DNA of 64,000 nucleotides. Source: Tsukamurella sp. 1534 (GTDB taxonomy: Bacteria; Actinomycetota; Actinomycetes; Mycobacteriales; Mycobacteriaceae). Under the pieces are notes generated by a model. The model had not been told where the DNA came from. It ran no database searches and saw nothing but the letters and a program-made list of their open reading frames with translations. Position numbers and translations under genes: made by a program. Below, piece by piece: positions 53,791-64,000 of this stretch. The stretch spans positions 253,911 to 317,910 of the forward strand of contig NZ_HE997627.1 in assembly GCF_000312385.1 (NCBI RefSeq). Reading direction: 5' to 3'. Position 1 is the stretch's first letter; every line of letters starts with the position of its first letter.

Positions 53791-53812
53791 ATCGCCGCAG
53801 GTTGCTGGCCTG

Positions 53813-54436
53813 TCAGCGCACGAACTGCGCCCGTGCCGGCAGGACGAACATCTCCGCGTACCGCCGGCCCGCCTCCAGGTTCGCCGCGGTCGGCCCGCGG
53901 TGATCCGGTGGATCCTCGAGCCCCTCCACCGGCGGTAGCGGGGTGAGCAGCAGAGAATGCAGCTGACGTACGAAGAAGTCCGCGAAGGCGTCCACGTCGG
54001 CGTCCTCGCGGAATTCGCCGATCCGGATCTCCTTCACGACGAAGTTCCGGCCCTGCTGGATCTGCCGCGACTCCCCGTGGATGTACGGGAGCAGCATCGC
54101 CGGACTGACCGCGAGGACCCTCTGCAGCGCCCGGTGCTCGCGCAGGTACGCGTACGCGAAGCCGAAGCCCCTGACCAGCCGTTCGTCGTTGTCGGCGATG
54201 CCCTCGGCGTAGTCGTGGATGCGGGCGTAGAACTTGTCGAGCTCGCTGGAGACGACCGCTTCGATCAGCGCTTCCTTGCCGGTGAAGTGCTGGTAGAGCG
54301 TCGCGCGGGCGAGCCGCGCCCGCTTGGCCAGGGCCCCCATCGAGATCCGCGTCAGCCCCGCCTCGTCGACCCAGTCCAGCGCCGCGTGCAGGATCTGCGC
54401 GCGGGTATCCGGTTTCGCCGGTGTCTTCGAGGCCAC
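53813..54436 (-). CDS. TetR-family regulator
   Basis: This 207-residue TetR protein has an HTH (RAQILHAALDWVDEAGLTRISMGALAKRARLARATLYQHFTGKEAL; key parts ILHAALDWVDEAGL and ARATLYQHFTGKEAL). The C-terminal domain has a FAYAYLREHRAL helix. GTG 54436 is used. It is upstream of, and co-directional with, the AurF-like and DUF4873 genes. Local control through the 53768-53790 repeat is likely. Confidence 0.9.
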   Translation of the reverse strand: MASKTPAKPDTRAQILHAALDWVDEAGLTRISMGALAKRARLARATLYQHFTGKEALIEAVVSSELDKFYARIHDYAEGIADNDERLVRGFGFAYAYLREHRALQRVLAVSPAMLLPYIHGESRQIQQGRNFVVKEIRIGEFREDADVDAFADFFVRQLHSLLLTPLPPVEGLEDPPDHRGPTAANLEAGRRYAEMFVLPARAQFVR

Positions 54437-54471
54437 CTACGAATCCTAGCGACCCCGGGTGGGCGGGACGC

Positions 54472-55293
54472 TCAGTCGTCCGGTTCGGTGACGAAATCCA
54501 CGAGCCGCTCGACCGCGCCGATCAGCGACGAGTCGAGATCGCGGAACGAGGTGACGGCGCCCTGGACCCGGCGCCAGCCGTCCTGCGGCGTGCCCCACCC
54601 GAGCCGCGCGCAGGTCCCCGTCTTCCAGTCCTCGCCGCGCGGCACGTCGGGCCAGGCCGCGATGCCGACGGACGCGGGTTTGACGGCCGCCCAGATGTCG
54701 ATGAAGGGGTGGCCGGTGACCATGACGTACTTCCCCAGCGCCTGGGTCATCCGCGACTCCTTCGAGCCCTCCACGAGGTGGTCGGCGAGCACGCCCACCT
54801 TGCGGCCGGGCCCGGGCCGGAACTCGGCGAGCCGGGCTCCCAGGTGGTCGAGGCCCTCGAGCTGTTCCACGACCACGCCCTCGACGCGCAGGTCGTGCCC
54901 CCAGACGCGTTCCACGAGCGCGGCGTCGTGGATGCCCTCCACCCAGATCCGGCTCGGCAGGGCGACGCGCGCCTTCACGCCGTCGACGCGGGTCGAGCCC
55001 GACGCGCTGCGAGCGGGGCCCGACGGTGCGGTCGCCTTCGGGCGGACGAGCGTGACGGGCGCGCCGTCGATGAGGAAGGCCGCCTTACGCATCGCGAAGA
55101 GGCGCACCGTGCCGCGGGCGTCCTCGAGCTTCACGAACAGGCCGTCGTAGCTCTTGTCGAATCCGACGACGGCGCCGCAGAACCCGGTCGCCGCGTCCTC
55201 GGCGACGAGGCCCGGGTCGGCCGGCACCTCGGGCACGGTGCGGGCCCGCTTGCTCGCGTGCCCGGCGTAGATGTCTCCATAGCTGTTCGCCAC
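54472..55293 (-). CDS. DUF3097 protein
   Basis: This 273-residue protein starts, after a short lead, with TVPEVPADPGLVAEDAATGF and AVVGFDKSYDGLFVKLED, the DUF3097 opening found across actinobacteria. EGIHDAALVERVWGHDLR and GVLADHLVEGSKES in the middle and VMVTGHPFIDIWAAV are further blocks, the last with a possible His/Asp site. The middle resembles a TOPRIM-like arrangement (E...D.D), but I cannot prove it. GTG 55293 is taken. No function is known. Confidence 0.75.
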   Translation of the reverse strand: MANSYGDIYAGHASKRARTVPEVPADPGLVAEDAATGFCGAVVGFDKSYDGLFVKLEDARGTVRLFAMRKAAFLIDGAPVTLVRPKATAPSGPARSASGSTRVDGVKARVALPSRIWVEGIHDAALVERVWGHDLRVEGVVVEQLEGLDHLGARLAEFRPGPGRKVGVLADHLVEGSKESRMTQALGKYVMVTGHPFIDIWAAVKPASVGIAAWPDVPRGEDWKTGTCARLGWGTPQDGWRRVQGAVTSFRDLDSSLIGAVERLVDFVTEPDD

Positions 55294-55334
55294 GGCGATC
55301 CACGGTAGCCGAGGAACGCCCCGGATCCGTGGAC

Positions 55335-56453
55335 CTACGGCGCCGGGTCGACGTACTGGGTGAACCCGTACCGCTCGTGCGGGCCGATGGCGCCGAACTC
55401 GAACAGCCCCTCGCCCTCGACCCGGGCGCCGTCCGCCCCGGTCACCGTGAACCGCGCGAGGTATTCGACGGGCACCAGCATGGTGAGGTTCACGTCCAGC
55501 TCGGACACACGGAAGCGGCGTCCCTGCACCGCGAGGTCGCCCTGCCACATGCCGTGCCGCCAATCCTGATCCAGCCCGTACCCGGTGCCGAACCCGAAGT
55601 GGTTGGCGGCCAGGATCTCCACGTCGACGGTGGTGCGCGCACCGTCGGCCCCGGTGAACGTGAGCCGGGCCGAGGACGCCTGCCGGGTGCCCGGGACGAA
55701 CGTGATGTCGTGGGCCACGTGCCCCAGCCACCGGGGTTCGGTGCCGTCGTGCGGGATCCACGTGGCGTCCTCGACGATCGGGCGCCCGCGGACGTCCTCC
55801 TGGAGCACCACGCAGATGCCGGCCTCGGGCAGTGTCATCACCGAGTAGATCCAGAAGAAGTTGCCCGCCTCGGCGACCCGGCGTCCGGGCGGCTCCGCCT
55901 CGCCGACCGGACGCACGCCCCACGACCGGTCTCGGTTGCCGCGCCAGGTGGCGGCGTCGTACGTGCGGCCGTCCACCGTGAGGCTCCCGGCCCACGTGCC
56001 CACCTGGACGAAGCGCTGGGTGTCGAAGGTGACGCGCTCGATCTGGCGGTGGAAGTGCCGGGGCTCGAGGTGCGCCGGACCGGTGCCGGTGAACGTGAGA
56101 TCGAAGGCCAGGTCGTACTCCTCGCCGGGTTCGAGCACCACACGCAGCCGCCGCAGCCCTTCGAGCACCTCGATCCGCAGCGGCCCCACCCGCAGGTCGG
56201 CCCGATCCGCGCCGAGCGCCTTGGAGGCGCGGAACACGATCTGATCGTCGCCGTGCCGCACCACGGCGAAGCAGTCGGCGACGCCCAGGTTGGGGTACAC
56301 CCCGAGCCCGAGGACGAGGAACGGATCGTCGCCGGTTCCGTTGTGCGCGTTGAAGTAGTAGCGGTCGTAGAAGTTCCGGTCCGACGTGGCGGGGTGCCGG
56401 ATCACCTCGGCCACCTGGTGGATCGGGTAGTCGTCGAAGCTGGAGAGCGTCAT
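55335..56453 (-). CDS. DUF7064/DUF7065-like beta-rich protein
   Basis: This 372-residue protein is rich in beta strands and Trp (DRNFYDRYYFNAHNG, WRGNRDRSWGVRPVG, NFFWIYSVMTL). DRSWGVRP is the strongest block; a similar D.SWG.R stretch occurs in DUF7064/7065 (svf1-like lipocalin fold) proteins. These are encoded beside APH-family genes in actinobacterial sterol and lipid clusters. ATG 56453 overlaps the APH stop (ATGA). It is probably a lipid-binding or lipid-modifying partner. Confidence 0.7.
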   Translation of the reverse strand: MTLSSFDDYPIHQVAEVIRHPATSDRNFYDRYYFNAHNGTGDDPFLVLGLGVYPNLGVADCFAVVRHGDDQIVFRASKALGADRADLRVGPLRIEVLEGLRRLRVVLEPGEEYDLAFDLTFTGTGPAHLEPRHFHRQIERVTFDTQRFVQVGTWAGSLTVDGRTYDAATWRGNRDRSWGVRPVGEAEPPGRRVAEAGNFFWIYSVMTLPEAGICVVLQEDVRGRPIVEDATWIPHDGTEPRWLGHVAHDITFVPGTRQASSARLTFTGADGARTTVDVEILAANHFGFGTGYGLDQDWRHGMWQGDLAVQGRRFRVSELDVNLTMLVPVEYLARFTVTGADGARVEGEGLFEFGAIGPHERYGFTQYVDPAP

Positions 56454-57559
56454 CGCACGGCCTCCCAGTAGGTCCCGTCGAGCATCTTCTCGATCGAGGC
56501 GCGGTGCAGGATCATGTCGTCGGGGTTCTCCGGCTCCGCGGAGGCGCCGAAATCGACGGCGCGGGTCTGGATCCGGTACATGATCACGCCGTGCACGACG
56601 GCCGCGTACGCGGTGTAGAACTCCATGTCCCGCGGCGTGCGGCCGGTCGCCCGCGCGTACCGGCGCTCGACGTCGGCGCGGCGCAGGAAATCGGGGAGGC
56701 CCGGCTGTCCGGCCGTTTCGGCGAGGTCCTGGAAGAAGCGGTGCAGGTACACGAACCAGCCCAGGTCGAGCTCGGCCGGCCCGACGGTGGCCATCTCCCA
56801 GTCGAGCACGGCCACGGGCGCCGCCCCGTGGTAGATGAGGTTGCCGATCCGGGCATCGCCCCAGCTGAGCAGCTGATCGTCGTGCGCGGGGAGGTGCTGC
56901 TGCGCCCAGCCCAGTGCCCGGTCCAGGATCGGCGCTCGGCGGTGCCCGGTCGCGGCCCAGTCGTAGAACGCGCGCAGCCGGCGCAGGTGCGCGGCGAGCG
57001 CGGTCTCCCCCGGTTCGGGGCGCGGCACCGGCAGGTCGTCGGGGACGGGGACCGCGTGGATCGCGGCGATCGCGTCCACGGAGGCGTCGGCGAGCGCCCG
57101 GCGGTCGGCGTCGGTGGCGTCGGGCCGCCACGCGCCGAACGTGTAGGGCATGAGGTCGGGCGGTACGTCGCCGTCCACGCGGTCCATCACGAGGAACGGC
57201 GCGCCGAGGACGCCCGCATCCTGTTCCACCCACAGACAGGCCGGCGCGGGGACTCCGTGCGCGGCGGCGTGCCGCATCACGGCGAACTGCGCGGGCAGGT
57301 CGTAGCTCGGGAACACGGGATCGGATTCGGGCCGCGGGGCCACGCGGATCACGAGCCGGCGCGGCTCCCCGTCGATCCGGGCCTCGGCGAGCAGGGTCTC
57401 GCTCGACATGCCGTTGCCCTCGGGGTGCTGCAGGTCGGTCAGCCGCGCCCCCGGCGCGCGCGCGGCGAGCCAGTCCTGCAGCTGGGCGCGGACCTCGTCG
57501 GGGCCCAGCTGCGACGACGCGGGGCGGGCCTGTTCGGCGAAGTCGTGCGAGTCGGTCAT
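56450..57559 (-). CDS. Aminoglycoside phosphotransferase-family kinase (FadE36-like)
   Basis: This 369-residue APH-fold protein has the Brenner motif in LLSWGDARIGNLIYHG (GDxxxxN, here with Asp replacing His-Gly in the usual H-G-D) and the DFG-like VLDWEMATVGPAELDLGW (DWE). Such APH-like proteins annotated near acyl-CoA dehydrogenases include FadE36 in mycobacteria. The first GDA reads SWGDARIGN rather than HGD, so the catalytic base Asp is kept. The gene is first of a two-gene operon with a KstR-type box 32 bases upstream of its ATG (57559). Confidence 0.85.
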   Translation of the reverse strand: MTDSHDFAEQARPASSQLGPDEVRAQLQDWLAARAPGARLTDLQHPEGNGMSSETLLAEARIDGEPRRLVIRVAPRPESDPVFPSYDLPAQFAVMRHAAAHGVPAPACLWVEQDAGVLGAPFLVMDRVDGDVPPDLMPYTFGAWRPDATDADRRALADASVDAIAAIHAVPVPDDLPVPRPEPGETALAAHLRRLRAFYDWAATGHRRAPILDRALGWAQQHLPAHDDQLLSWGDARIGNLIYHGAAPVAVLDWEMATVGPAELDLGWFVYLHRFFQDLAETAGQPGLPDFLRRADVERRYARATGRTPRDMEFYTAYAAVVHGVIMYRIQTRAVDFGASAEPENPDDMILHRASIEKMLDGTYWEAVR

Positions 57560-57590
57560 GGCGCTCAGGCTAGATCGCCACGGTCCCACC

Positions 57591-57604
57591 TAGAACCTGT
57601 TTCA
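57591..57604. promoter_or_regulatory. KstR-type operator before the APH/DUF706x operon
   Basis: TAGAACCTGTTTCA matches TnnAACnnGTTnnA exactly. It lies 32 bases before the APH-like ATG on the minus strand and 39 bases before the divergent gene at 57643. A second exact match is found 48 kb away at the fadD gene (9782-9795). Confidence 0.7.
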
Positions 57605-57642
57605 GAAATGTCGTGGGCGGGGCCGCGTATCCTGGTCGGGTC

Positions 57643-58419
57643 ATGACCGAAGTCGCAACATTGGCGCGCCGCGCCACCGCCGGGCCCGCGCAGGGCTTCG
57701 CCGTGTGGTCCGCCGCGTGGCTCGCGGGATCCGCCGGCACGGACGAACTGCTCGCCGCCCTCGGCGAGTGGGCGCCCGTGCAATCCGTGGTCGACGGCGA
57801 CCTGCCCGATCTCCTCGCCGAACTGCGCGCGCTCGAACCGCACACCGTCCGGTTGCTGTTGCCCGCCCCGGGCGACGCCCGCGGGCTGCCCGCGGGGACG
57901 GACCTCGAGGAGGCCGCGATGGCCCGCGGCGAGGTCGTCGTGTTCGACGGGGCCGTGCGATCCATCGCCCTGGTGCCGACGCCCGAGGCGGGCGACGTGA
58001 TGCGGTGGCAGGCATTCTGGCACGAGCCGGCGTTGGTGGATCCGGACCCGGCGCCGCTGGGCGCGGCCGAGCACGAACTCCGGGACGCGGTGAAGCAGGC
58101 ACCGTCGGCGCTGGCCAGCCTGCCGCCCGCGCCGGACGCGGCCGCCGACCCGCGCTCCACCGTGATGGAACTGACCCGCCACCTGGGCTCGCACCGGCTG
58201 CCGCGCACCGCGTCCGAGCGCGCGCACCGCGTGCTCGACAGCGCGGGGATGGTGGAGGCGATCCTGTTGGTGGCGGGCACCGAGAACCCGTACGCGGGCC
58301 TCACCCTGGCCTCGGCGCAGGGCGGGGACGCCGCGTACCGCGACCTGTGGCGCACCGTCCGCGCCGCCCGCGTGGCCGCGGTCAACGCGGTGTGCCGCGA
58401 GGAACTGCGCGCGTTCTGA
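57643..58419 (+). CDS. Conserved protein in the Rv1486c position
   Basis: This 258-residue protein is Ala/Leu/Glu-rich and mostly helical with strands (HTVRLLLPAPGDARGLP, GEVVVFDGAVRSIALVP). GTENPYAGLTLASAQGG near the C-terminus may be a loop. It has no known motif. It lies between the hemH gene and the nfeD side, in the orientation of Rv1486c of M. tuberculosis, opposite to hemH. Start ATG 57643 is clear. No function can be assigned. Confidence 0.6.
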   Translation: MTEVATLARRATAGPAQGFAVWSAAWLAGSAGTDELLAALGEWAPVQSVVDGDLPDLLAELRALEPHTVRLLLPAPGDARGLPAGTDLEEAAMARGEVVVFDGAVRSIALVPTPEAGDVMRWQAFWHEPALVDPDPAPLGAAEHELRDAVKQAPSALASLPPAPDAAADPRSTVMELTRHLGSHRLPRTASERAHRVLDSAGMVEAILLVAGTENPYAGLTLASAQGGDAAYRDLWRTVRAARVAAVNAVCREELRAF

Positions 58420-58480
58420 AACCGGCGCGCAACGGCATCAGGATGGAAATGCTGCGCCGCGACCGCGTTCGGCGCCGGTT

Positions 58481-59491
58481 TCAGGAGCGAACGGGACGGC
58501 GGACCGCGGGACAGCAGCCCTCGACACAGGCGGCCCCGTCCGTGCTGACGCCGAGCCCGGCCGACGTCCCGGCGAACGCGTCGTCCACCAGGTCCGCGAC
58601 CATCTGCGCGAACCGCGGGTCACGGCCGCAGGTGGCGGCGCGGGCGAAGGGCATGCCCAGCTCCCCCGCGAGGTCCCGGGCCTCGGTGTCCAGATCCCAG
58701 ATCACCTCGAGGTGATCGGACACGAAACCGACGGGTACCACGGCGACGCCGGGCACCCGCTGCTCCCAGAGCGACCGGATGTGGTCGCACACATCGGGTT
58801 CGAGCCACGGCACCTGCGGCGGTCCCGACCTGGACTGCCACACCACGTCGAAGTCGACCCCGAGCCGGGCGGCCACGTTCGCCGCCGCGTCGCGCACCTG
58901 GCGCGAGTACAGGTTCGCCGTTCCCGGGGGGCCGGCGGCGTCGTCGGCGGCGGTGGGGATCGAGTGCGCCGTGAAGACGAGTCGCGATCCCGCGGGCACC
59001 GTCGCCAGTGCGGCCTGCGCCGCGTCGGCGAAGCACTCCAGGAACAGCTCGTGATCGGAGAACTGCGGCAGCTTGGTGAGCCGCGGCGCGCCCTCGACGG
59101 CCGCGCGGCCGCGGGCGATGTCCTCGTCGTACTGCCGGCAACCGGAGTAGCCGCCCCACGCCGACGTGGCGAACACGAGGGCGTTCCGGACGCCGTCGTC
59201 GGCCATCCGCTGCACCGTGTCCTCGATCATCGGGTGCCAGTTGCGGTTCCCGAAATAGACCGGCAGCGCGCGGCCGCGGCGCGCGAACTCGTCCTCGACG
59301 GCGCCGATCAGCTCCCGGTTCTGGGCGTTGATCGGCGAGACGCCGCCGAAGCGCAGGTAGTGCTGTTCGACGGCGTCGAGCCGCTCCGGCGGTACGCCCC
59401 GACCCCGGGTGACGTTCTCGAGGAACGGCCGCACGTGATCGGGGTGCTCGGGCCCTCCGAACGAGAGCACGAGAAGCGCGTCGTAGATCAC
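58481..59491 (-). CDS. hemH: Ferrochelatase (coproporphyrin or protoporphyrin) with 2Fe-2S cysteines
   Basis: This 336-residue protein inserts ferrous iron into the porphyrin. [43 protein letters not shown] (with the catalytic His) and [17 protein letters not shown] (catalytic Glu) are conserved. Cys in YSGCRQYDE and the C-terminal CVEGCC supply the [2Fe-2S] cluster of actinobacterial enzymes. Actinobacteria use the coproporphyrin-dependent branch, so the true product is likely Fe-coproporphyrin. GTG 59491 overlaps the inhA stop (GTGA), as in a coupled inhA-hemH unit. Confidence 0.95.
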   Translation of the reverse strand: MIYDALLVLSFGGPEHPDHVRPFLENVTRGRGVPPERLDAVEQHYLRFGGVSPINAQNRELIGAVEDEFARRGRALPVYFGNRNWHPMIEDTVQRMADDGVRNALVFATSAWGGYSGCRQYDEDIARGRAAVEGAPRLTKLPQFSDHELFLECFADAAQAALATVPAGSRLVFTAHSIPTAADDAAGPPGTANLYSRQVRDAAANVAARLGVDFDVVWQSRSGPPQVPWLEPDVCDHIRSLWEQRVPGVAVVPVGFVSDHLEVIWDLDTEARDLAGELGMPFARAATCGRDPRFAQMVADLVDDAFAGTSAGLGVSTDGAACVEGCCPAVRRPVRS

Positions 59492-60330
59492 GACTGCGCG
59501 TTGATCATTTCCTCCGGGAACCAGGTGTTGTGGCTGGCGCCGCCGTCCACGTAGACGATCGAGCCGGTGGTGCCGGGCAGCCAGTCGGACAGCAGCGCGC
59601 ACACGCTCTTGCCCACGACCTCCGGGTCGTCGACGTTCCAGCCGATCGGCGAGGCGCCGTCCCAGTAGGTGTTGAGCATGTTGAGCTTCTTCGCGTCGTC
59701 CGTCGCGGTGCCCGAGATGGCCTTGGCGGCCAGCGTCTTGATCGGGCCGGCGGCCACGAGGTTCGACCGGATCTTCTTGGCGTAGCCGACCTCGCGCGCG
59801 ACGTAGCGGTTCACCGACTCCAGCGCCGCCTTCTGCACGCCCATCCAGTTGTAGTCGGGCAGCGCGGTGCGGGGGTCGAAGTCCATGCCCACGATGGAGC
59901 CGCCCTCGTTCATGACGGGCAGCACGGCGCGGGCCAGCGAGGCGTAGCTCCACGCGGAGATCTCGAAGGACTTCGCCACGTCGGGGCCCGGGCCCTCGAG
60001 GAACGGCAGCGCGTCGGGGCCCATCAGGGTGCGGGGCGCGAACGCGATCGAGTGCAGCACACCGTCGACGCCCTCGGGGGCGACCTCGCGGATCTTGTCG
60101 GCGAGGACGCCGAGGTACTCCTCGTCGGTCACGTCGAGCGGGATCGCCGGCGGCACCTCCTGCGGGAGGCGCTTGGCGATGCGGTCGATGAGCCGCAGCC
60201 GCTCGGGGATGCCGGTGATGATCACCTTGGCGCCCTGCTCCTGGGCCACCTTCGCCGCGGAGAACGCGATGGAGGCGTCGGTGATGATGCCGGTGATGAG
60301 GATGGTCTTGCCTTCGAGCAGTCCGGTCAC
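59488..60330 (-). CDS. inhA: Enoyl-ACP reductase InhA
   Basis: This 280-residue NADH-dependent FAS-II enoyl reductase acts in mycolic acid synthesis. [12 protein letters not shown] is the NAD loop with Ile21 as in M. tuberculosis. Ser94 (LHSIAF) is conserved. Tyr160-x6-Lys167 (YNWMGVQK) are the catalytic pair, offset by two from Tyr158/Lys165. Phe151 lies in MDFDP. It is 11 residues longer than the M. tuberculosis enzyme (269). GTG 60330 is the start. It lies 60 bases after fabG1 and is coupled to hemH. It is the isoniazid and ethionamide target in the family. Confidence 0.97.
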   Translation of the reverse strand: MTGLLEGKTILITGIITDASIAFSAAKVAQEQGAKVIITGIPERLRLIDRIAKRLPQEVPPAIPLDVTDEEYLGVLADKIREVAPEGVDGVLHSIAFAPRTLMGPDALPFLEGPGPDVAKSFEISAWSYASLARAVLPVMNEGGSIVGMDFDPRTALPDYNWMGVQKAALESVNRYVAREVGYAKKIRSNLVAAGPIKTLAAKAISGTATDDAKKLNMLNTYWDGASPIGWNVDDPEVVGKSVCALLSDWLPGTTGSIVYVDGGASHNTWFPEEMINAQS

Positions 60331-60390
60331 GGACGTGCCTCCTTCGGGTGTTTCGGTGCGGCTGAGGGTGATTCGACGGTGTCGGGCGGC

Positions 60391-62113
<1,723 letters not shown>

Positions 62114-63046
62114 CTAGGAAGCACCAGCCAATCCACGTCGACGTGCGGCGGTGAACCGCACGATGTCGGCGAGCCAGTCGCGGTCGGTGCGCAGCTGCAG
62201 GATCGGCGCACCGACGCCGCGGAGGGTGCGGGCCACCTGCTGCCGGTGCTCCTCGGCCGCGTCCGCGAAGCGCGCCTGCAGCTCGGGGGTCACGGTGAGC
62301 TCGCGGACGGCGCCGGTCTCCGCGTCGCGCAGCGCGATCTCGCCGATATCCGGCAGCTCCAGGTCCCGCGGGTCCAGCACCTCGACGGCGAGGATCTCGT
62401 GGCGCCCGCCGAGGCCGCGGAGCTCGCGGACGTAGTCGACGTCGCCGAGGAAGTCGCTGATCACGACGACGAGCCCGCGGGGTTGTTCGGGCCGCCGGAG
62501 CAGGTCGAGGGCCTCGCGCAGGTCGCCCCGGGTGCCCTCGGGGGCGCGGGGCGCGGTGGCGATCGTCCGCAGGACGAGCTGCTTCTGGGCGCGTCCGGCG
62601 CGCGGGGGCACGCGCAGGATGGTCTCGCCGTTGGTGACCAGGCAGCCGATCCGGTTCGCGGCGCCGGAGACCAGGTGGGCCACGGCGGCGGACGCCGCGA
62701 TCGCGAGGTCGCGCTTCGTACCGCCGACGGAGCCGAAGTCCATCGACGCGGAGAGGTCGACCACGACCCACGTCTGCAGTTCCCGGTCGGCGATCATCTG
62801 CCGCACGTGCGGGTGCGTGGTGCGCGCGGTGACGGACCAATCCATGAGCCGGACGTCGTCGCCGGGGTTGTACGGCCGCGACTCGCCCGGTTCGGAGCCG
62901 GGTCCGGGCAGCAGCCCCTGGTGGTCGCCCTTGAGCACACCGTCGAGCCGGCGGCGCACGAGCAGCTCGAGCGTCTTGAGCGACGCCTGCATGCGGGCCT
63001 CGTCGACCTCGCCGCCGGCGAAGCTCGGGAGCGGGGTTGCGGGCAT
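62114..63046 (-). CDS. DUF58 protein (Rv1480 position)
   Basis: This 310-residue protein has the DUF58 core GSEPGESRPYNPGDDVRLMDW (shown by GESRPYNPGDDVR and MDWSVTAR) and a VWA-like fold (VVVDLSASMDFG). It pairs with MoxR ATPase and VWA protein. The stop abuts the next ATG with no gap and the start is 2 bases after moxR. Its partner role is known only by association. Confidence 0.92.
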   Translation of the reverse strand: MPATPLPSFAGGEVDEARMQASLKTLELLVRRRLDGVLKGDHQGLLPGPGSEPGESRPYNPGDDVRLMDWSVTARTTHPHVRQMIADRELQTWVVVDLSASMDFGSVGGTKRDLAIAASAAVAHLVSGAANRIGCLVTNGETILRVPPRAGRAQKQLVLRTIATAPRAPEGTRGDLREALDLLRRPEQPRGLVVVISDFLGDVDYVRELRGLGGRHEILAVEVLDPRDLELPDIGEIALRDAETGAVRELTVTPELQARFADAAEEHRQQVARTLRGVGAPILQLRTDRDWLADIVRFTAARRRGLAGAS

Positions 63047-63048
63047 CC

Positions 63049-64000
<952 letters not shown>

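Noticed and set aside
55299-55333. Inverted repeat TCCACGG...CCGTGGA as a terminator after the DUF706x gene.
   Set aside because: The loop is 21 bases and there is no U-rich tail; the next gene is close and co-directional.

Overview
The window is very GC-rich, densely packed and full of GTG starts and 4-base ATGA/GTGA overlaps. It carries a mycolic-acid type fabG1-inhA-hemH block, mutAB-meaB, a class C-like beta-lactamase and a DUF222/HNH (13E12-type) gene. Together these point to a mycolate-containing actinobacterium (order Mycobacteriales). Tsukamurella or a close relative is my best guess; this is inferred from gene content only. I see no tRNA, rRNA, CRISPR array, insertion sequence or prophage, and no gene-free stretch over 300 bases.

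Layout. 1-11.9 kb: a TetR/MFS pair with a double palindromic operator, an old-yellow-enzyme gene, gluconokinase, a DUF2993 (LmeA-like) protein, an odd zinc-finger SDR, a nucleoside hydrolase-DinB-ASCH run, a FadD with two KstR-type boxes, an AmpC-like lipoprotein beta-lactamase and a DUF1275 protein. 12-21.4 kb: a 13E12-type HNH gene, then a five-gene co-directional run (DszC/SfnB-like flavin monooxygenase, StyA-like monooxygenase, APC permease, Gfo/Idh/MocA oxidoreductase, PAS3-GGDEF-EAL protein). 21.4-27 kb: TrpB2 and a polyhydroxyalkanoate-type cluster (small PhaE-like protein, class III PhaC, GNAT, SDR, alpha/beta hydrolase, TetR). 27-30.3 kb: a three-gene overlapping operon (ThDP enzyme, SRPBCC-like protein, atypical KAS III) that looks like a small uncharacterised biosynthetic unit. 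30.3-32.9 kb: a flavodoxin and two tandem secreted lipases with a gene-converted 3' end.

32.9-64 kb follows, in inverted orientation, the M. tuberculosis order Rv1479-Rv1496: moxR1, DUF58, VWA, fabG1, inhA, hemH, an Rv1486c-position gene, NfeD, SPFH, TVP38 (Rv1491c position), mutA, mutB, meaB. Two accessory blocks break this backbone. The first (38.7-48.5 kb) holds a 2-aminoethylphosphonate-type locus (PhnX, GntR, FAD oxidoreductase, ABC importer), a LysR/YeiH pair and a SatD-like/membrane pair behind a perfect 22-bp palindrome. The second (50.3-57.6 kb) holds duplicated alpha/beta hydrolases, an AurF-like di-iron oxygenase with DUF4873 and TetR, DUF3097, and an APH-family/DUF7064-7065-like pair behind a KstR-type box.

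Functional themes are lipid and steroid-like acyl metabolism under TetR-family control, storage polymer metabolism, mycolate synthesis, methylmalonyl-CoA isomerisation and phosphonate use. All functions are read from motifs and context; no database search was possible.
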